A stretch of 64,000 nucleotides of DNA, from positions 51,931,504 through 51,995,503 of the forward strand of contig NW_020312817.1 of assembly GCF_003265705.1 (NCBI RefSeq). Direction: 5' to 3'. The position numbers and the translations under genes were made by a program. Below the pieces are notes generated by a model. It was not told the DNA's origin. It searched no databases and worked only from the letters and a program-made list of their open reading frames with translations. Shown here in pieces: positions 13,136-27,370 of the stretch (position 1 is its first letter; each line of letters starts with the position of its first letter). Source of the DNA: Callorhinus ursinus (lineage: Eukaryota > Chordata > Mammalia > Carnivora > Otariidae).

Positions 13136-14666
13136 CTGGGAGACACAGGTGGGGGTCAGAGAAGCCAGCTCCGTGGAGCCTTCTAGTGCTCAACCCAGCC
13201 AGCTTCAGGCCTGAGCCCATCACTGACCCTCAGTTCCCTGAACGTGCACGGGATGCAGCGCCCGCAAGTGCATAAAGAATGGTGACACTGACCATTGTCT
13301 CCCATAGGCCCCTTAATCCTCACCACTCTGCCGGGACATGGAGATGCTTATTACTTTTATTATCTCATTTTACAGATGAGAAAACTGAGGCTCAGAGATG
13401 CAAAGGAACACCTCACTACAAAGTGGCATCACCCAAAATGCTCTGACCTCAAAGCCACCCCCCGGGGAGCCAGGGCAGGGACCTGGTTAGATGTCCCAAC
13501 CCACAAGGCAAACCCCCCACCCCCTGGACACATGTCCCCCTTCCCCCATGTCATTATGAAGTCGAGACAGATTACCTAACCGCCCTGACTCATGCCAGCA
13601 TTCTGTCTCCCTCCCCACATTGTACAAAGAACCACCTTTCAGTGGAACAGGTTGGAGGAGAGTGGAAAGGAGAACCCCACCAATGATGAGGGAAATCTTC
13701 TCTCTACATTACTTCCCTCCTTTTCAGAGGCCCTCTGTTGTTATGTCATGATTTTCCAGCCAATGGCCAAGTTTCCTAGGACAGGACTTCACTGGACATA
13801 CACCGAGAACCCCAAAAAGCCAGGGTGTCTCTTCCAGAGGAAGTCAGGGGGAGAGGCTGTTTCCAGAATGCCACAAATAGGAAGTGGGCCCACGAGCAGA
13901 AATCATCTGGGATGATCCAATCCATAGGAGCAAGGATGGGGCAAGGTAGGCACAGAATAAATGGCCTTGGCAAGGAAATGCTTGAGCCAGACCTAAGGAC
14001 AGGAGCTGTGGACCCCGAGACCCGCCGCGTGCCAAGACCCTGGGGTGATGCGGGGTGGGCAGGGACAGGGCTGGAGAAATAGATACCGCCAACCAGAGCC
14101 TAGGAGCATGCCTCCCCACGGGGCCGGCCGCCCAGCCACCGTCCAGGCTCTCCCCCTAGTCCGCAGCACACACAGGGCTCTGGCATTTGGGACAGAGGTG
14201 GGAGGCCCAGGCAGAGGAAACTAACATGGGCTTTACTAATTATTTGTACCAATCATCTCCATTATGATTTACCTTGTGAACTTCAAGAGTTTTCCACTCA
14301 CCCTGGCCTCCTCCTGATCCCCAAGATGCCTTGCCCAGGCCCCCACCCCACCACCGCTCCCTCCCGGAGAGAGTGGACTCATTTGAGCCTGAGCTGGAGC
14401 CCAGCAGGTTCAGGAAAGGGTTGGGGGGAGGGAAGGGGCAGGGAGGGGGGGCCGGGAGGGGAACTGTCTTTAAAGCATTCCAAGAGACTTTCATATTCAA
14501 CCTGCATGGAGAGGTAACAGCCAAAGGTAAGCTCAGGGACCGAGGTGGTGAATCTCAGCCCCACCTCGGACCAAATCAAAAACTTCCCAGAAACGAGCAC
14601 CCTCTCCCCTCTGGCAAAAAGCCCAAGGCCCGCCCCCCTTGCCATCCCTGGGGGGAAAGCACATAC
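13136..14666 (-). other. DYSF: DYSF intron 17
   Basis: This 1.5 kb intron includes a short reverse MIR near 13330-13420. The part near 14220-14290 is AT-rich with TAATTATTTG and the part near 14475-14490 has GCATTCCAAG, an MCAT-like motif; both are weak hints of regulation. Confidence 0.75.
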
Positions 14667-14708
14667 GGTCCATGGCGGGAGAAGGCTTGGCCACACCTGC
14701 AGGCTCCT
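14667..14708 (-). CDS. DYSF: DYSF exon 17, alternatively used in human
   Basis: This 42-base exon adds 14 residues in a loop of C2C and is divisible by three. The translation is EEPAGVAKPSPAMD plus one base of the next codon. Human isoforms with and without the equivalent exon are known. The acceptor is TTTACGCTTCAG and the donor is GTATGT, a weaker donor than most here, which fits optional inclusion. Its carboxy half (SPAMD) differs from the human version as I remember it, while the flanking C2C exons hardly change, suggesting relaxed constraint. Inclusion in this species is inferred from intact splice sites and frame. Confidence 0.9.
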
Positions 14709-17700
14709 CTGAAGCGTAAAGAAATGGAAAAGGGGTTAGGATGGACATGACTGACAAGAGGACTGGTTACGTGAACAGGCATGTGGACGGAGAACTGGCA
14801 GACAGACAGATGGAAAGACAGACAGCCCCCATGGGGGAAACATGTGGCCCGAGGTCCCACCCCCAGCCCAGCTGTGAATTTATCACAAAGTCACCACCGC
14901 GCCACCTCCCCCCCCCCAGCCAGACACAGCCCTTCGCGCCAGGTGAGCCCTGAGGCCCCTCCCCACCGCTGTCTGCCCACCTGCGTCTGTGCTCTGCTTG
15001 CCAACTGAAAATGGGACCTGAAACTTGACTCAGTACATTCAAGTAATAACGCAGAAAAGAAATTGTGCTTTCTTTTCTATAGTATAGCCAAATAAGTGAG
15101 GCAAACAGACACAAAGAAAGGGTGGGGGAAACAGGAACAGGCAGCGAGGCACACCCAGCACTCCACCCAACAAGCAGGTTGACACTTGGGACCAAGCTCA
15201 CAGAGCAAGGGCACTGCAAGGTACAACATCTCCATCTAGTGGCTACTTTCAGGATTGCCCCTGAGGACACCCTGTTGCATTTTCACAACGGCAGGCACTG
15301 GGATCTGGCTTCAGGCAGCTGCCACTTCAAGGGAAGCACAGTGCCAGACACTGCCCATTAGCTGAAGATTCTACACCCTTGGACGTGCCCCTAAATGCTG
15401 GTAAGGGATGTCTGGAAATGAGAGAAGCAAGGAAGGAGATGCTCTAGCACCCTTCTGGGTTCTTGGAATCCATCCCTCACTTCCAGGCAGATCTAAAAGA
15501 GCCCGCAGGGAGTGGGCACCCTTCACTCTCCTTCATGGTCCTCTCTGATTTCAGCCTCTTCCTGCATTCTGACCCTCCCTGTCTCCTCCTCCAACCAGCT
15601 GAGTGTACCCAGGTCTGGGATCATGACCCAGCCTGTCAATATGGCTGGTAAAATCTTTGATTCTTTTCATTCATTGGTCATCTTTATCTACTTGTCTCAT
15701 CCCCAAAAATATATATCTATGCCTATTTCCCCATAGCTCCATGACTATAATTAAGAGCCAAGAGTTGAGCAAAACAGTGTGAAGGAAGACTGAGTAAGAG
15801 ACACAGAGAGAGAATGAAGACGAGAGAGAAGGGAAATGTGGAAGTCCAGATACGAGGCCAGGGCTGACCCCACTAGTTCAGGAGGCAGCAGGAGGGCAAG
15901 GCCCAGCTGCAGGGGGCCCAGGCCCTGGGACCCAGCCCCACAGCTCTCCGCAGCCAGGCCTCAGGGAGGAATGCAGCTAGCAGAAGTCAGAGCTGCAGAA
16001 ACCATAATTCATGGCCGTTTTCATAGCCACAGGACTAGGTTTTCATCAGTGGGGGAGCCAGGCCTCTGGTCACAGGGGAGCTTTTAGCCATAGGGAGAGG
16101 ACCGACGGGCACAGCTGCAGTGCCGAGGAGAGCAGCAACCAGGGCCCACCGGAAGGAAACAGATTCCATTTTAAGCTCCTTCCAAATGATTACAAACAGA
16201 CCTGGCCAGTTATCGCAGGCTAATGAGGCCGAGGTCACAGCTCTGACCACCATGTGCTTCTTGCAGAGCCCAACTCCGAATCCTGGCTGTAAACCGGTGC
16301 CCAGCCTAGACACAGATGTCCCCCGAACCCCGCCAGCCATCTGACCAACACACGCCTCTGGGGTCCAGGAGGACCGAGCGGGTGGCTGCTGACTGGCCTA
16401 CTTCCCAGGGACGCCTCTCATGAATTCCTTCATTTCTTCATTCATCTGTTTGCTCCTTCAGGCACAGTGCTGGGCACTGAGTAAGACATGGACCTGCTGA
16501 CAGCTTTGACCAATGACTCCTAATTTGGGGACAGGGTCACAGGTCTCCGGGGTACTAAGGATCATCCCAGGTTCTCTCCTCTGCGTCTGCAGACAGCTCA
16601 TAAAGTCAAGGGCAAAGTGACCGGTGAAGCCACCTCACACAAAGCCACCATTCAGTCCTCATCACCCTCTGCCAAAACGCAAGTGTCCTGCTGTGTTTTC
16701 CCCAAGCCCAGAGAACCATGGCTGTAGAAGCCCCAGAACATGGAGGAATATTCCCAGTTTTGTGGCCTGAGCCAACAAACCTAACTCCCTCCCCTGGGGG
16801 AAAGCCAGAGAAGACCAGGAGCAGGGTCTCCCGGCCCCGTGAGCCACACATCACAGCCCTGCAGTGTCCACAGACACCCGCGTCTCTTCCTGGAGAAGCT
16901 GAGGCCGTTACCTGCCATCAGCTCCACCAGCTCCCTCCCTCGGCACATCTCCCATGCTCACAGCTTGGCGGCCTGACACAAGCTGGTGCCGGGCAGGAGG
17001 AGAGGCCGAGAACTGCTGGGAAATCACACACACAAAAAAAAACAAAAAACTTTGGGTTTCTTAGAAAAAACTGTAGGCTACCAGTGCCATCTTTGCAGTA
17101 TGATTTCCATATGTATAGAGTTATAAAAGAATCTGTGTCATTTCATGGGTCTCATTGTGCCCGTTACCTTTTGAAAGAACTGCAGCTTCTAAGGAAATCA
17201 CTCCTTTTTAGAAAACAAAATTTTTACTAAATGCTTTGGGGTACAGGGTCCAAGGAATACTTAAGTGTGCCCAGGCAAACTTGTGGGCAGACATGCTTAA
17301 GAGGCTACTGTTAGGTCCAGTCCTCGCTGGAAAGAAAAACAAAAACATGAAAACAAAAACTCCTGGTTGGGCCAAATATTCTGGTGAACCAGAAGGTGGG
17401 GGGAATATAGAAAAACAACTGATTTTCACAGTTTGGTCGAGTTGGGGCTTTTGGGAGTCGTGGGAAAATAGTGTCATGCGTTGCCCAGGTGGGCTGGATC
17501 CCCCTCATGTGAAGCAAAAATGCTAACAGTTGAAAGGAAAGTCGGAGTGACCCATCCTGAGATGGCCTTGGGACAAATGGGAGAAGCTGAGCAGGGAGAG
17601 AGGCAAACACTACCCTGCAGCGTCTCAGAAGGGGATGCATGTCAGAGGCGTCATGAAGCCCGGCTCTATTTTGAGCAAGAAGTTACACTCTTGTATTGTT

Positions 17701-17846
17701 TCAGAGATCAAGCTATTTAACAACACATTTAAAATTGACTGGCCACAGCTGCAAGAAGATTCTCCTTTATTCCCGAAACAATCTGTGGGAGAGGAGGAAC
17801 CCACCTTCCAAGGCCTCCCTGAACCATGCGGGGTTGCCCATGACCT

Positions 17847-17865
17847 GAGCGCCATCTAGTGGCCA
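17847..17865 (-). promoter_or_regulatory. CTCF-like binding motif
   Basis: The minus strand reads TGGCCACTAGATGGCGCTC, which matches the CTCF core CC-(A/G/C)-(G/C)-(C/T)-AG-(A/G)-(T/G)-GGC at every strongly constrained position. Occupancy is not known. Confidence 0.55.
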
Positions 17866-19034
17866 AATAAACATCTTCCTCACATTCCCATTAAAACCTT
17901 CACAGGGATCCTGAAAAAGATGCAGGCCAACATCACCAACAGTAATGAAGACTGATGGGGAGACAGGGATCTAAACTCTCCCTCTGACAGCTGATGGCAG
18001 GCACAGTGGTAGCCTCATGAAATAGCAGCCGTCGGAGAACAGTCAGAAGGGCACTTTGTGCTTCTACCAGGGTCCGCCCCTGGATTCTAAGGGTGGGGGA
18101 CAGCACCAATGGGAAAACTGGAGACGGTTCCTTCCATACCAGGAGTTTTGATCTGCAAAGGGTCCAGAATGCCCTCTCTCCCACCCCATCCTCATGACGC
18201 ACTGCCCCCCACCTCAAATCTTTCTCCCTGTCCATCCAAAATAGCCATTCCCAGAAATTATCTGAACAGCACCAGAGACAGGGGACTGCATCCTGGGACA
18301 ATTGTTCCCAGTTGGGGGGGAGGGGCAGGGGCAGGAGGGGCCCTCCCAGCAGTGCCCTACGGAGGGCAGTTTCTGTGTATTCCACCAATTAAAAGTATCA
18401 ATGATGAAGTCAGAACGGCCGAGCGCAGTGAGATATTAAAGCTGAGTGAGGACACCTGGAATTCCCCTGCACAATTCTGTATTTTCATGTGTGTCTCAAT
18501 TTTCTATAATTAAAAGGCGGGGTTTTTTAATGTTTCAGAGAACCTAGAAGAAGGGATTGCTCAACTTCAAGAGCACGAGGTGGAGTTTTCCAGAAACTGG
18601 GCACATTCCCCTGTGCTGCAGGTAAAGATTTGTCAAGATGGATGGACAGAGAACAATGCACCTGTCTGTAGAAAGACACCAACACTGACCAGGTCTTGCT
18701 AGAGAGTGAATAAAGGAGAAAGGAAGATTCACAGAGTGCCAACCAGAATGGTGTAGCAGCATCTGTACGACTCCAGAGAACATTTACCTGAAAGTCTCAG
18801 GAAGTGATTTGGAATTCTCAACAGAGTGCAAGAAGACATAGCTTTGGTGGAACAAAGTAAAACTTCTGGGAGAGAACAGACAAGAAAGAAAATGGAAATA
18901 TCAAAGGAATGACAGAGGGAAAAGAAGACAGGACGAGAAACTAAAAGTGCAATGGCCAATTTTAAACCACATGGAAAGCAGTCAGGAGAACTAGTACAGG
19001 AAAAAAAATCAGATTAGTGATGCAGAAAGCCAAT

Positions 19035-19200
19035 AATAATGATACTACACAGCAAACATTACTTTACTTTAGGGTTTCATGCGTACCAGACACTCTAAGA
19101 ATGTTACATTTAAAATCTCACTGGATCTTTACAACAACCTTATGAGGCCCCAGGACTGGTGAGAGGAGAGAAGTGACTCACTCAGCTACAAAGAAGCAGA
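19035..19200 (-). repeat. MIR SINE, reverse orientation
   Basis: The segment includes the remains of CATTACTTTACTTTAGGG, TCTTTACAACAACCTTATGA and GAAGTGACTCACTCAGCTAC, in the order of a reverse MIR. Confidence 0.65.
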
Positions 19201-19539
19201 ATTGGGACCCAAGCTGCCTGCTTCCAGAGCTCCTCTTATCCCTACCCCACCCTGCCTTCAGCTGTTCATGTTCCCATGTTAGAATAAACTATTCCTCAAC
19301 TCAGATTTAAAGAATTCGCCACGTCTCAAAATTCAATGAAAAGAGTCCTGCCCCTAGATACATCAAAGTAATTTAACCATAAGAAAAAAAAAATGCATTC
19401 CTACAAGCAGCATCTAGTTAGAAAAAGGTAGACTACCTACAAAAAAATCAAATCTGCTTTCGGAAATTGCACCTACATAAATTCAAAATAGACTAAATAT
19501 TTAAATGTAAAAAAAAATTAAAAAGAGAGTTAAATATAA

Positions 19540-21460
19540 CCCTGGGGTTTGCTGAAGACCAAAAGCCTGACCTATAGGGCAGAAACCATATCATTGTTTA
19601 GATAAGAGATTTTGAAAATAAGCACAAGAAGTTAATTAGAAACTCTTATAAGGAGACAACAAAATAAGTTGAAAAGAGTTAAAGATAGGAGTAAAAAGAT
19701 GACAGAACAAAAAATAAGAAAAGAAAAAATTAGAAAATTAAGAAAAAAATATTAGAATTGATAAATAAATCCAAAAGTTGATTCTTTGAAAAGTCCAACA
19801 AAGTGTGTGTGTGGCGGCGCTGGGGGGTGGGGGGGCTTGTAACAAGGCTAATCAAGAAAAAAAAGAAAGAAAACTCAAACACATACCATTAAAAATAAGA
19901 AAGGGGGAAAATACCACAGGTAGAGAGAATTGTTTAAATTATAAAAGACAGCTCTCTACAACAACTATGTAAATAAATTAGAGGAGCTCAGCATAGTGAA
20001 TACTCTTCTAGGAAGATATAAATTATTAAAATTGACTATTCATAAAAGTAACAAACTAAAAATAACAGTGATCACAGGAGAAACTGAAAAGTTTTTAAAG
20101 AGTTAGTGCTATACCCACTAAAAAGGGCACCCAGCCCATCTGGTTTTATGGGTGAATTCTTTCAAACCCTCAAAAGACTATGTTCTTATGTTATATAAAC
20201 TGCTCCAGATGTTAGAAAAGACTTTAAATCTTTCCAATTAATTTTACAGAGCCAGCATTACCCAGATACCAAAACCTAAGAAATAGCAACCAGACATACC
20301 AATTAAAGATAATAGAAAATCAAGAAACAGGCCCAAGAACACATTTAGGAATTCAGTAGGGGATAAAGGTGGCATTTCAAAATATAGGGGAAAGATTATT
20401 CAATATACACTGTTGGTGTTATTCACAAAGAACAACTGTGAATAAAGTAATGTTAGATCCTTGCCTTATTGGCTAAGGAAAAGGTTAACAGATTTGGCTA
20501 CATAAAAATTTTAAATTTCTATACACCAAATTCTATTAAATGGTAAAATAAAACAGACAAGAATTATTTACCACTTATATGACGGGGGAAAGTTAACATC
20601 CATATATATACAGAACTCTTGCAAAACAATGAGAAAAAGACAAACATATGATCAGAAATATGGGCCAAGACAATGAACAGGCAATTTATAACAGAATAAG
20701 TATAAAGTATATAAATATATAATATGTAAATATAAATTAATTCTTAAAATATTTTTAAACTTGCATTCATCAACTTTAGCAGCTACTGATGAAATGAAAA
20801 TTAAGGCAACAATGAAATTCACCCATCAAATTAACAAAGTTCTTTTTAATATTATTTTACCCTGTGTTGGTGAAGGTACAGCAAAAGAAGCTCATGTGAG
20901 TGACCAGAGTGTACATTAGTCCAATCTTTTCAAAGGGTGATTTTGATATATACAAATCGCTTTAAAATGTACAAATCCTTTGATACAGCAATTCCACTTC
21001 TAAGTATTCATTCAAAAAAAATCATGAATTGTATAAAGATTCAGCTACAAAAATAGTCCTTAAAAGTTAGTTCTGTATAACGTAGAAAAATTAGAAAGCA
21101 CCCGAGTATTCATCATTAACTGGCTAACGTGGATTATGGTACATTCACACAATGGAATATGTGTATTCATTTAAAATTATATTGTAGAAGAATATTTAAT
21201 AACATGAATAAACCTCTCTGTTGTATCGCCAAGTGACAAAAAGCAATTTTCAAAATAATTGTTTCAGAATACTTTTTAATGCACACACATGTGTAAGCGT
21301 ACATATACATACATACACACAAAAAACTCCCGGAATATTAATTATCAGCTCTTGTCTGGGGGGGTAAGCAGATGAGGAATTTTTTATGGATAAGTTTTAT
21401 ATTCTTCTTCAGTATCTTTAAAATTTTACAAAACGATCATGGCCTACTTTTTAACTGACC
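19540..21460 (+). mobile_element. Decayed L1 LINE (ORF2 end and 3' UTR)
   Basis: AT-rich sequence includes decayed L1 ORF2 and 3' motifs such as GGTGGCATTTCAAAATATAG, ACAGCAATTCCACTTCTAAG and GGTACATTCACACAATGGAA. Stop codons are frequent in all frames, so it is inactive. Borders are approximate. Confidence 0.7.
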
Positions 21461-21476
21461 AATGAAAGCTATTTCA

Positions 21477-21947
<471 letters not shown>

Positions 21948-22719
21948 TCAGTTATACATCTTTAGGGGTGCCACTCTTCACACTGGGTATGTTACTGAGG
22001 GAAGAAGAGACTGGAAAAAAAGCATTGCCCAAGACTCCTCTAGAGGGAACTCATCCATCTGGCCAACGACCAGCATCCCATCAGCCAACCAACACTGGGC
22101 TGCCAGCCTGGATGTCTGGGGAGACATCGGCAGGTTGAAAGGAAAGAGGCCAGGGGCAGGAGGCCGGGTGAGGGAACAGGAGGCTGCTCAGAGAGCCAGA
22201 CTCCCAGACCCACGCAGAGCCAAGTTCCAGAATCTCAAGAAATATCCAGACCAGGAGAAAACCAGGCAGCCGGGAAGAAACTATGTCTAAGGCCACAGTC
22301 TTAAATTAGCTTATATTAGCTAATGCAAAATTATGCCTTGTATCTGACTTTGTATGTGACGAAGCACTTATAACCTCCTTTATCTCCAAGGACCCTCTCA
22401 GGAGCCTTGAGGAATGGTCACTTTTATTAACCTCTCCATTCCACAGATGAGCAAGTTGAGGCTCAGAAATGGAAGGTCCTTGCCCAAGGCAGAGCCAGAA
22501 CTGAAACTCTGGTGTCCTGACTCCTGGTCCAGTGCTCCTGCCATGGCACGTGCTGTTCCTGTATACGACACAGGGGCCTGTCCCCGTCAGGCTTCCCAGG
22601 AGGAAGGCTTCTCCTCTCCCCAACCAGCATAGGGGACTGTGGGTAGGAGTTCGAGCAGACGGACTATCATTGATGAGCCCATTAGCCAACAGTGTCCCAC
22701 GCAGCCCCTCCCTCTGTGT

Positions 22720-22885
22720 CAATAATAAAGAGAATAGCTGGCATTTATTGAGCACCTACTGAAAGCCAAGCGATGTGCTAAGATCATCACATGAATTAGC
22801 TCTAACCCTCCCTCGGCCCTATGAGGCAGGTACTACCATTGGCCTCATTTCAAATGATGAGATGGCAAAACCAGGGTTTGAGCCA
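22720..22885 (-). repeat. MIR SINE, reverse orientation
   Basis: GGCATTTATTGAGCACCTAC is followed by AAGCGATGTGCTAAGATCAT and CCCTATGAGGCAGGTACTA, the usual reverse MIR order. Confidence 0.8.
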
Positions 22886-22936
22886 GCTACGCCTGACACG
22901 GGAAACAGCTTCAATCGCTGCTTCCTGTCAGGCTAG

Positions 22937-23135
22937 AGCAGAAGTTCTCAATCCAGCGATTTCGACCCCCAGGGACTTTTGGCAATGTCTGGAGACAGTT
23001 TTGAACGGGGGGTGGGGGGCAGTTAAGAGAAGCCACGGTTGCTACTAAACATCCTACAATGAACAGGACAGTCACCCCCAGCAAAGAATTCTCTGGCCCA
23101 AAATGTCATAGGGCTAAGCTGAGAAACGCAGGACT
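22937..23135 (+). mobile_element. MER5A-like hAT-Charlie DNA transposon
   Basis: AGAAGTTCTCAATCC at the left, TTGGCAATGTCTGGAGACAG, CTAAACATCCTACAATGAAC and a right end with GCTGAGAAACGCAGG match the MER5A order including the terminal inverted repeats. Confidence 0.8.
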
Positions 23136-24619
23136 GGGCCAGACCCATCTCCTTCCTTGAAATTTCCCCAGATCCATCTTCCTCGGAGCCCTTTAGGCTC
23201 TCTGTCCCTCCTCTGAGGACCCTGGTCACAGGCATGCTTCGGGCGACAACACACCCAAGCCCCATTGTGAAAGACACACTTGGGCAAGGTTGCTTTGTTT
23301 TCCTCTTCAATCCTATACCCATTAGATGCCTGATCTCTGCAGCTTCCTCCCTTCCTGTCTGTACTTCCCAGGGAGGTGATTAAGCTCTGATTTTAAAGTG
23401 TTTCATCGGGGCAGGGACTAACTAGGAAGAGTGCATTGTCAGCAGAGATTTTCATCCATTTTCCTGTTGAATGATGTTAAGAAGCTCTGGAAAATAAAAA
23501 TTTCCTGAAACACTCAACAGTGAGCTCATCAACACCAGATAACTGCCAGCTGACGGCACCGGGAAGCTACCTTTACGCCCCACCTCCAGAAAAGAGCGGC
23601 ACTTGGAGAAGAATGGAACTTCTCACCTCTGGTCTCATCTGAACCTTGTGAGAAAGGCAAGAAAAAGGGAGGAGAGAGATTCTGTTTTCATGCGGGTGGG
23701 AGTAGCTTTTTGGGTTTCTGTTTTTTAACAAAAAAGCAAGAAAAAAGAATCGAAGGGAAGATTAAGTTACAGGGAAAAGGCCATGTGGACCATATCGTAT
23801 TTCCAGGATTCAGGTAATAACAAACGTTTATCTGAGTTTTCTGGGGCCGGGGGGAAGCACTTTTCTGGATGGGCATTTGCAGCAGCAGAACGCTTTTTTG
23901 GCCAAGAGTTGGGTTTTGGGGCTTGGGGTTGCTTTTGGAAAATACAGCAAGTCTGAAAATAGACTCACAATAAAAATGCCACTTCAACCCAAACCAGAGA
24001 GGCAACCACCAGATTCCGTAATGTGTTCGGATTGTACAGTATGCTGATGCCTTTGACACAGCTCACACAGCCCCGGGCAAGGCCCAGCCACCACACGCAA
24101 GACAACTGCACCCGTGTGCACGTGCACACCCAGGAGTCCACACACACGGACACAGACTCGCCGACAGCCAATCAGCCCCCATCCACGCGGCGCACTCAGG
24201 TGCACACACACCCTGAGAGCTGAGATGCAGAGGGGTTCTGGGGACGCAGGCTCTCCCCCAGCCCACTGGCCCACGGAGCATACCTGCGGTCAGGGCCCTA
24301 GAGGCCTCTCCCTCCTGGCTGCAGCTTTCCTCTCTAATTCCCACAATCTGTTTTCTCTCGGCCGGGGGAGCTGGCGCACACTTTAATGGCTCTGTGGCCT
24401 GGGGGTTTTCCCTGGTCTCTCATTACCCTCCTGGCTGGGGGTGCCATGGCCAGAGACCAAAGGAGAACACGCTGGGAACCGCAAGGCCAAGACTTTTTGG
24501 GGGCAGAGAAAGGACAACTCTCTTTTTGGAAAGCCTGATGTATGGAAGGTCCTAGAGCTCATGCGTGGGAGCCCTAACAGCCCTCCAGGTGTGAGAGAGA
24601 TCACACACGTTAACGTAGT

Positions 24620-24840
24620 GGGAAGCGGACAGCCCAGTGGTGAAGAACACAGGCTCTGGGAGCAGCAGGCTTGGGTTCGATCCTGGCCTCAGCTGCTTCC
24701 CAGTTGTCCCCTCAGACAGATCACTCCCTCATCTATAAAGTAGCCAGGAGTCAAGTTGAGGGTCACATGATGTCACACTTGTGAAATACTTTCTGGGCAC
24801 GGGGCCTGGCACACAGTAGGTGCTCAGCAAGTGTTAGAAC
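24620..24840 (+). repeat. MIR SINE, near full length
   Basis: The tRNA-like head (CCAGTGGTGAAGAACACAGG and GGCTTGGGTTCGATCCTGGC) is followed by CTCATCTATAAAGTAG and GTAGGTGCTCAGCAAGTGTT. This is the most complete MIR in the window. Confidence 0.85.
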
Positions 24841-24859
24841 ACTTTTCTAAGATGTCCAT

Positions 24860-25075
24860 GTGGCTCTTGCCCTCACCTGTTGCAAGCCTGCAGTGGCCCC
24901 ACACCATTTCATGCTAGCAACCCAACGGGCGGTCACAGCCCATTCTCCCAGAAGCTCTACTCTTTCCAGCTTCCTTGCCTTTGCTTATGAGCCTCTCCTC
25001 ACTGGAGTGGCCTCACCCTGGACTTATCAAAACCCCACCTCCTCCAGGAAGCCTTCCTGGCACCCCCCGCCCTGA
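24860..25075 (+). repeat. L2 LINE fragment
   Basis: Motifs TGCAAGCCTGCAGTGGCCCC, CCACCTCCTCCAGGAAGCCT and TCCTGGCACCCCC resemble the L2 3' end. Confidence 0.6.
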
Positions 25076-25300
25076 GGTATCTCAGGTACCCAGCTGGCTG
25101 CCCTCCTGTGCCTTGGAGCAGGGCTGTGAGTATGCTTCCCAAGAATGGCCCACGCCCTCTCTTTCTCTGGCCTCCCAGCAGAGGATACTCCCTCACCTGA
25201 AACAGACTCTCCCACTACATGCTCTGAACTGAGGAGAACTGAAGAACCCAGTGACCCCTAAAGATAGCCGCCTCCAAAGACTCCAAGACTCAGCACTCAC

Positions 25301-25543
<243 letters not shown>

Positions 25544-25762
25544 CTAGAAGACACAAGGGACAGGTGGATGGAGCTCCGAGCGGACTATGGACTCCCTTGG
25601 GGACCACCTCACCAGCTGGAGGCTGTTCTCTGCCATGATGGCCACCCTTCAGGCTGGGCAGAAGAGCCTGGGGGCCTTGAAGGCTCAGACACAGGGGACT
25701 GCAGAGACAAAGCTCAATGGTAAATCAGACCCAGAGCTGGAGGGTATGGGGTGGGGCAGCAA

Positions 25763-25785
25763 GGGGGGGGGGGGGGGGGGGGGGG
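25763..25785. repeat. Poly-G homopolymer
   Basis: A run of 23 G is followed by T and more G. Such runs are length-variable and prone to sequencing error. Confidence 0.9.
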
Positions 25786-26659
25786 TGGGGGAGGATAGAC
25801 TGCCTGAATTCCACAGGCCTTCTACCCTTATCTCCTACCTCTGGCTGGAAATCCTCCCCCTTCACCTCCCATATGGACAGACTTTAGTGTGGGGGCCCTG
25901 AGTCCAGACTGGCTTTCCCAGGGGTCCTACAGCCTGAGGCACTAACCTCTACAAGTCAGCCCAGACCACCTGCCCCTTTGGAAGACTGTGAGCCCTAGGA
26001 GATTAGAGGTGGGGGGAGGAGAAGGGGAAATGGTAGCGGGAGGGCCAGGGCTTGGAGGCCAGCCACTAGCATCTGAGAATGAGAGGAGAACTCAGTGAAT
26101 ACACAAACCCCATCACAGTCTGCCTCAGATCAGCCCTGCTCTTAAGACTGGGCTTTCCACAATCAAGAAACCCAGCAGAGGTGGAAACTAGATCTAAACC
26201 AGTGGCTTATGTGCCCTACCTATGCTTGGAATCCCCAGGGAGGCACCATGCCCCTTAGCCAGCTCCAGGGCATCCTGTACCCTCACAGGAACAGCAGGTA
26301 AAGACTCTATTTCAGATTCATAGATGGTAGGTTTGCACATCCTGCAGCCTTTTTCAGAGCATGTACTATGAGTCCTGCATTGTGCTCAGCATTTACGTGC
26401 ATTATCTCATTTAATGAGCATCTGATCAGGGACTTCAGTTACTCCATCAAATGAGGGTGCAGGCTCCATGGGGGGCCAGGACTTTGTCTCCATCCCTGGT
26501 CCACCCAATGCCAGCCCCTGTCCCCACCCTCCCCACCTCCCTGTGAGAAGAGCCCAGGCAAAGCCTGGGGGCAAGGAAGGATGCCAGGATTTGCTCCTTG
26601 TGCCAGCAAAGAAAGAAGTAAGGACAAAAGAGAGGGACAATGGGCAGAGAGTGAATGAA

Positions 26660-27370
26660 AATTCAAAGGGTTGAAGGCACATAAAAAGATGCTCAACCTC
26701 CCTCATAAGAAAAGAAACACAAATAAAACCAAGATACCATTTCTCACCCATCAGATTCATAAAATTCTCTAAAATCTGACAGCCCTCTGCTGGCAAGACT
26801 AGGGCAAAACTGCATGCTCATATTTTGCTGGTGGGAGAAAAAAATAGCTCGACCCTCCAGACAGCAACTGGCCACTCTCTCTCCAAATTGCAAATGCAAA
26901 AACCCTTTGGCCCACCAGTTCCACCTCTAGACATTTATCCTACAGAAATACTCTCATCTGTGCAGAATGACATGTAACATGCAGCGCAGCTTGAACTATC
27001 AAGGCTATGGAACAACCCACGTGTCCACCAATGGAGGACAGATTGAATAAATGATGGTCCATCCACACGATGCAGCTCTAAAAAGAATGAGGACTGCTCT
27101 AGGATAGGAAACAGTTTCCGAGTTATATTATTAATTGAAAAAGGTAAGTCCTGGGGATGAAATGTACACATGATGACTATATGGTAGAGTATGTAAGGTA
27201 TATTTGAAGGCTGTTAAGACAGTAGCTCCTAAGAGTTCTCATCACAAGGACAAAACATTTTTTCTTCCTTTTTTTATCTATATGAGATGATGAATGTTAA
27301 CTAAACTTATAATCATTTGGCAATCTGTAAGTCAAGTCATCATGCTGTACCTCAAAAATTTATTTCAAAG
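26660..27370 (+). mobile_element. L1 LINE fragment (ORF2 end and 3' UTR)
   Basis: The segment carries decayed L1 text such as AAAGATGCTCAACCTCCCTC, CCCACCAGTTCCACCTCTAG and GGAACAACCCACGTGTCCAC, and ends with a 3' UTR-like CATGCTGTACCTCAAAAATT. It is inactive. Confidence 0.75.

Noticed and set aside
15228..15250. CCATCTAGTGGC considered as another CTCF site
   Set aside because: A strongly constrained base after the GG is changed, so the match is clearly weaker than at 17847 and 31638. A similar match near 35318 was rejected for the same reason.
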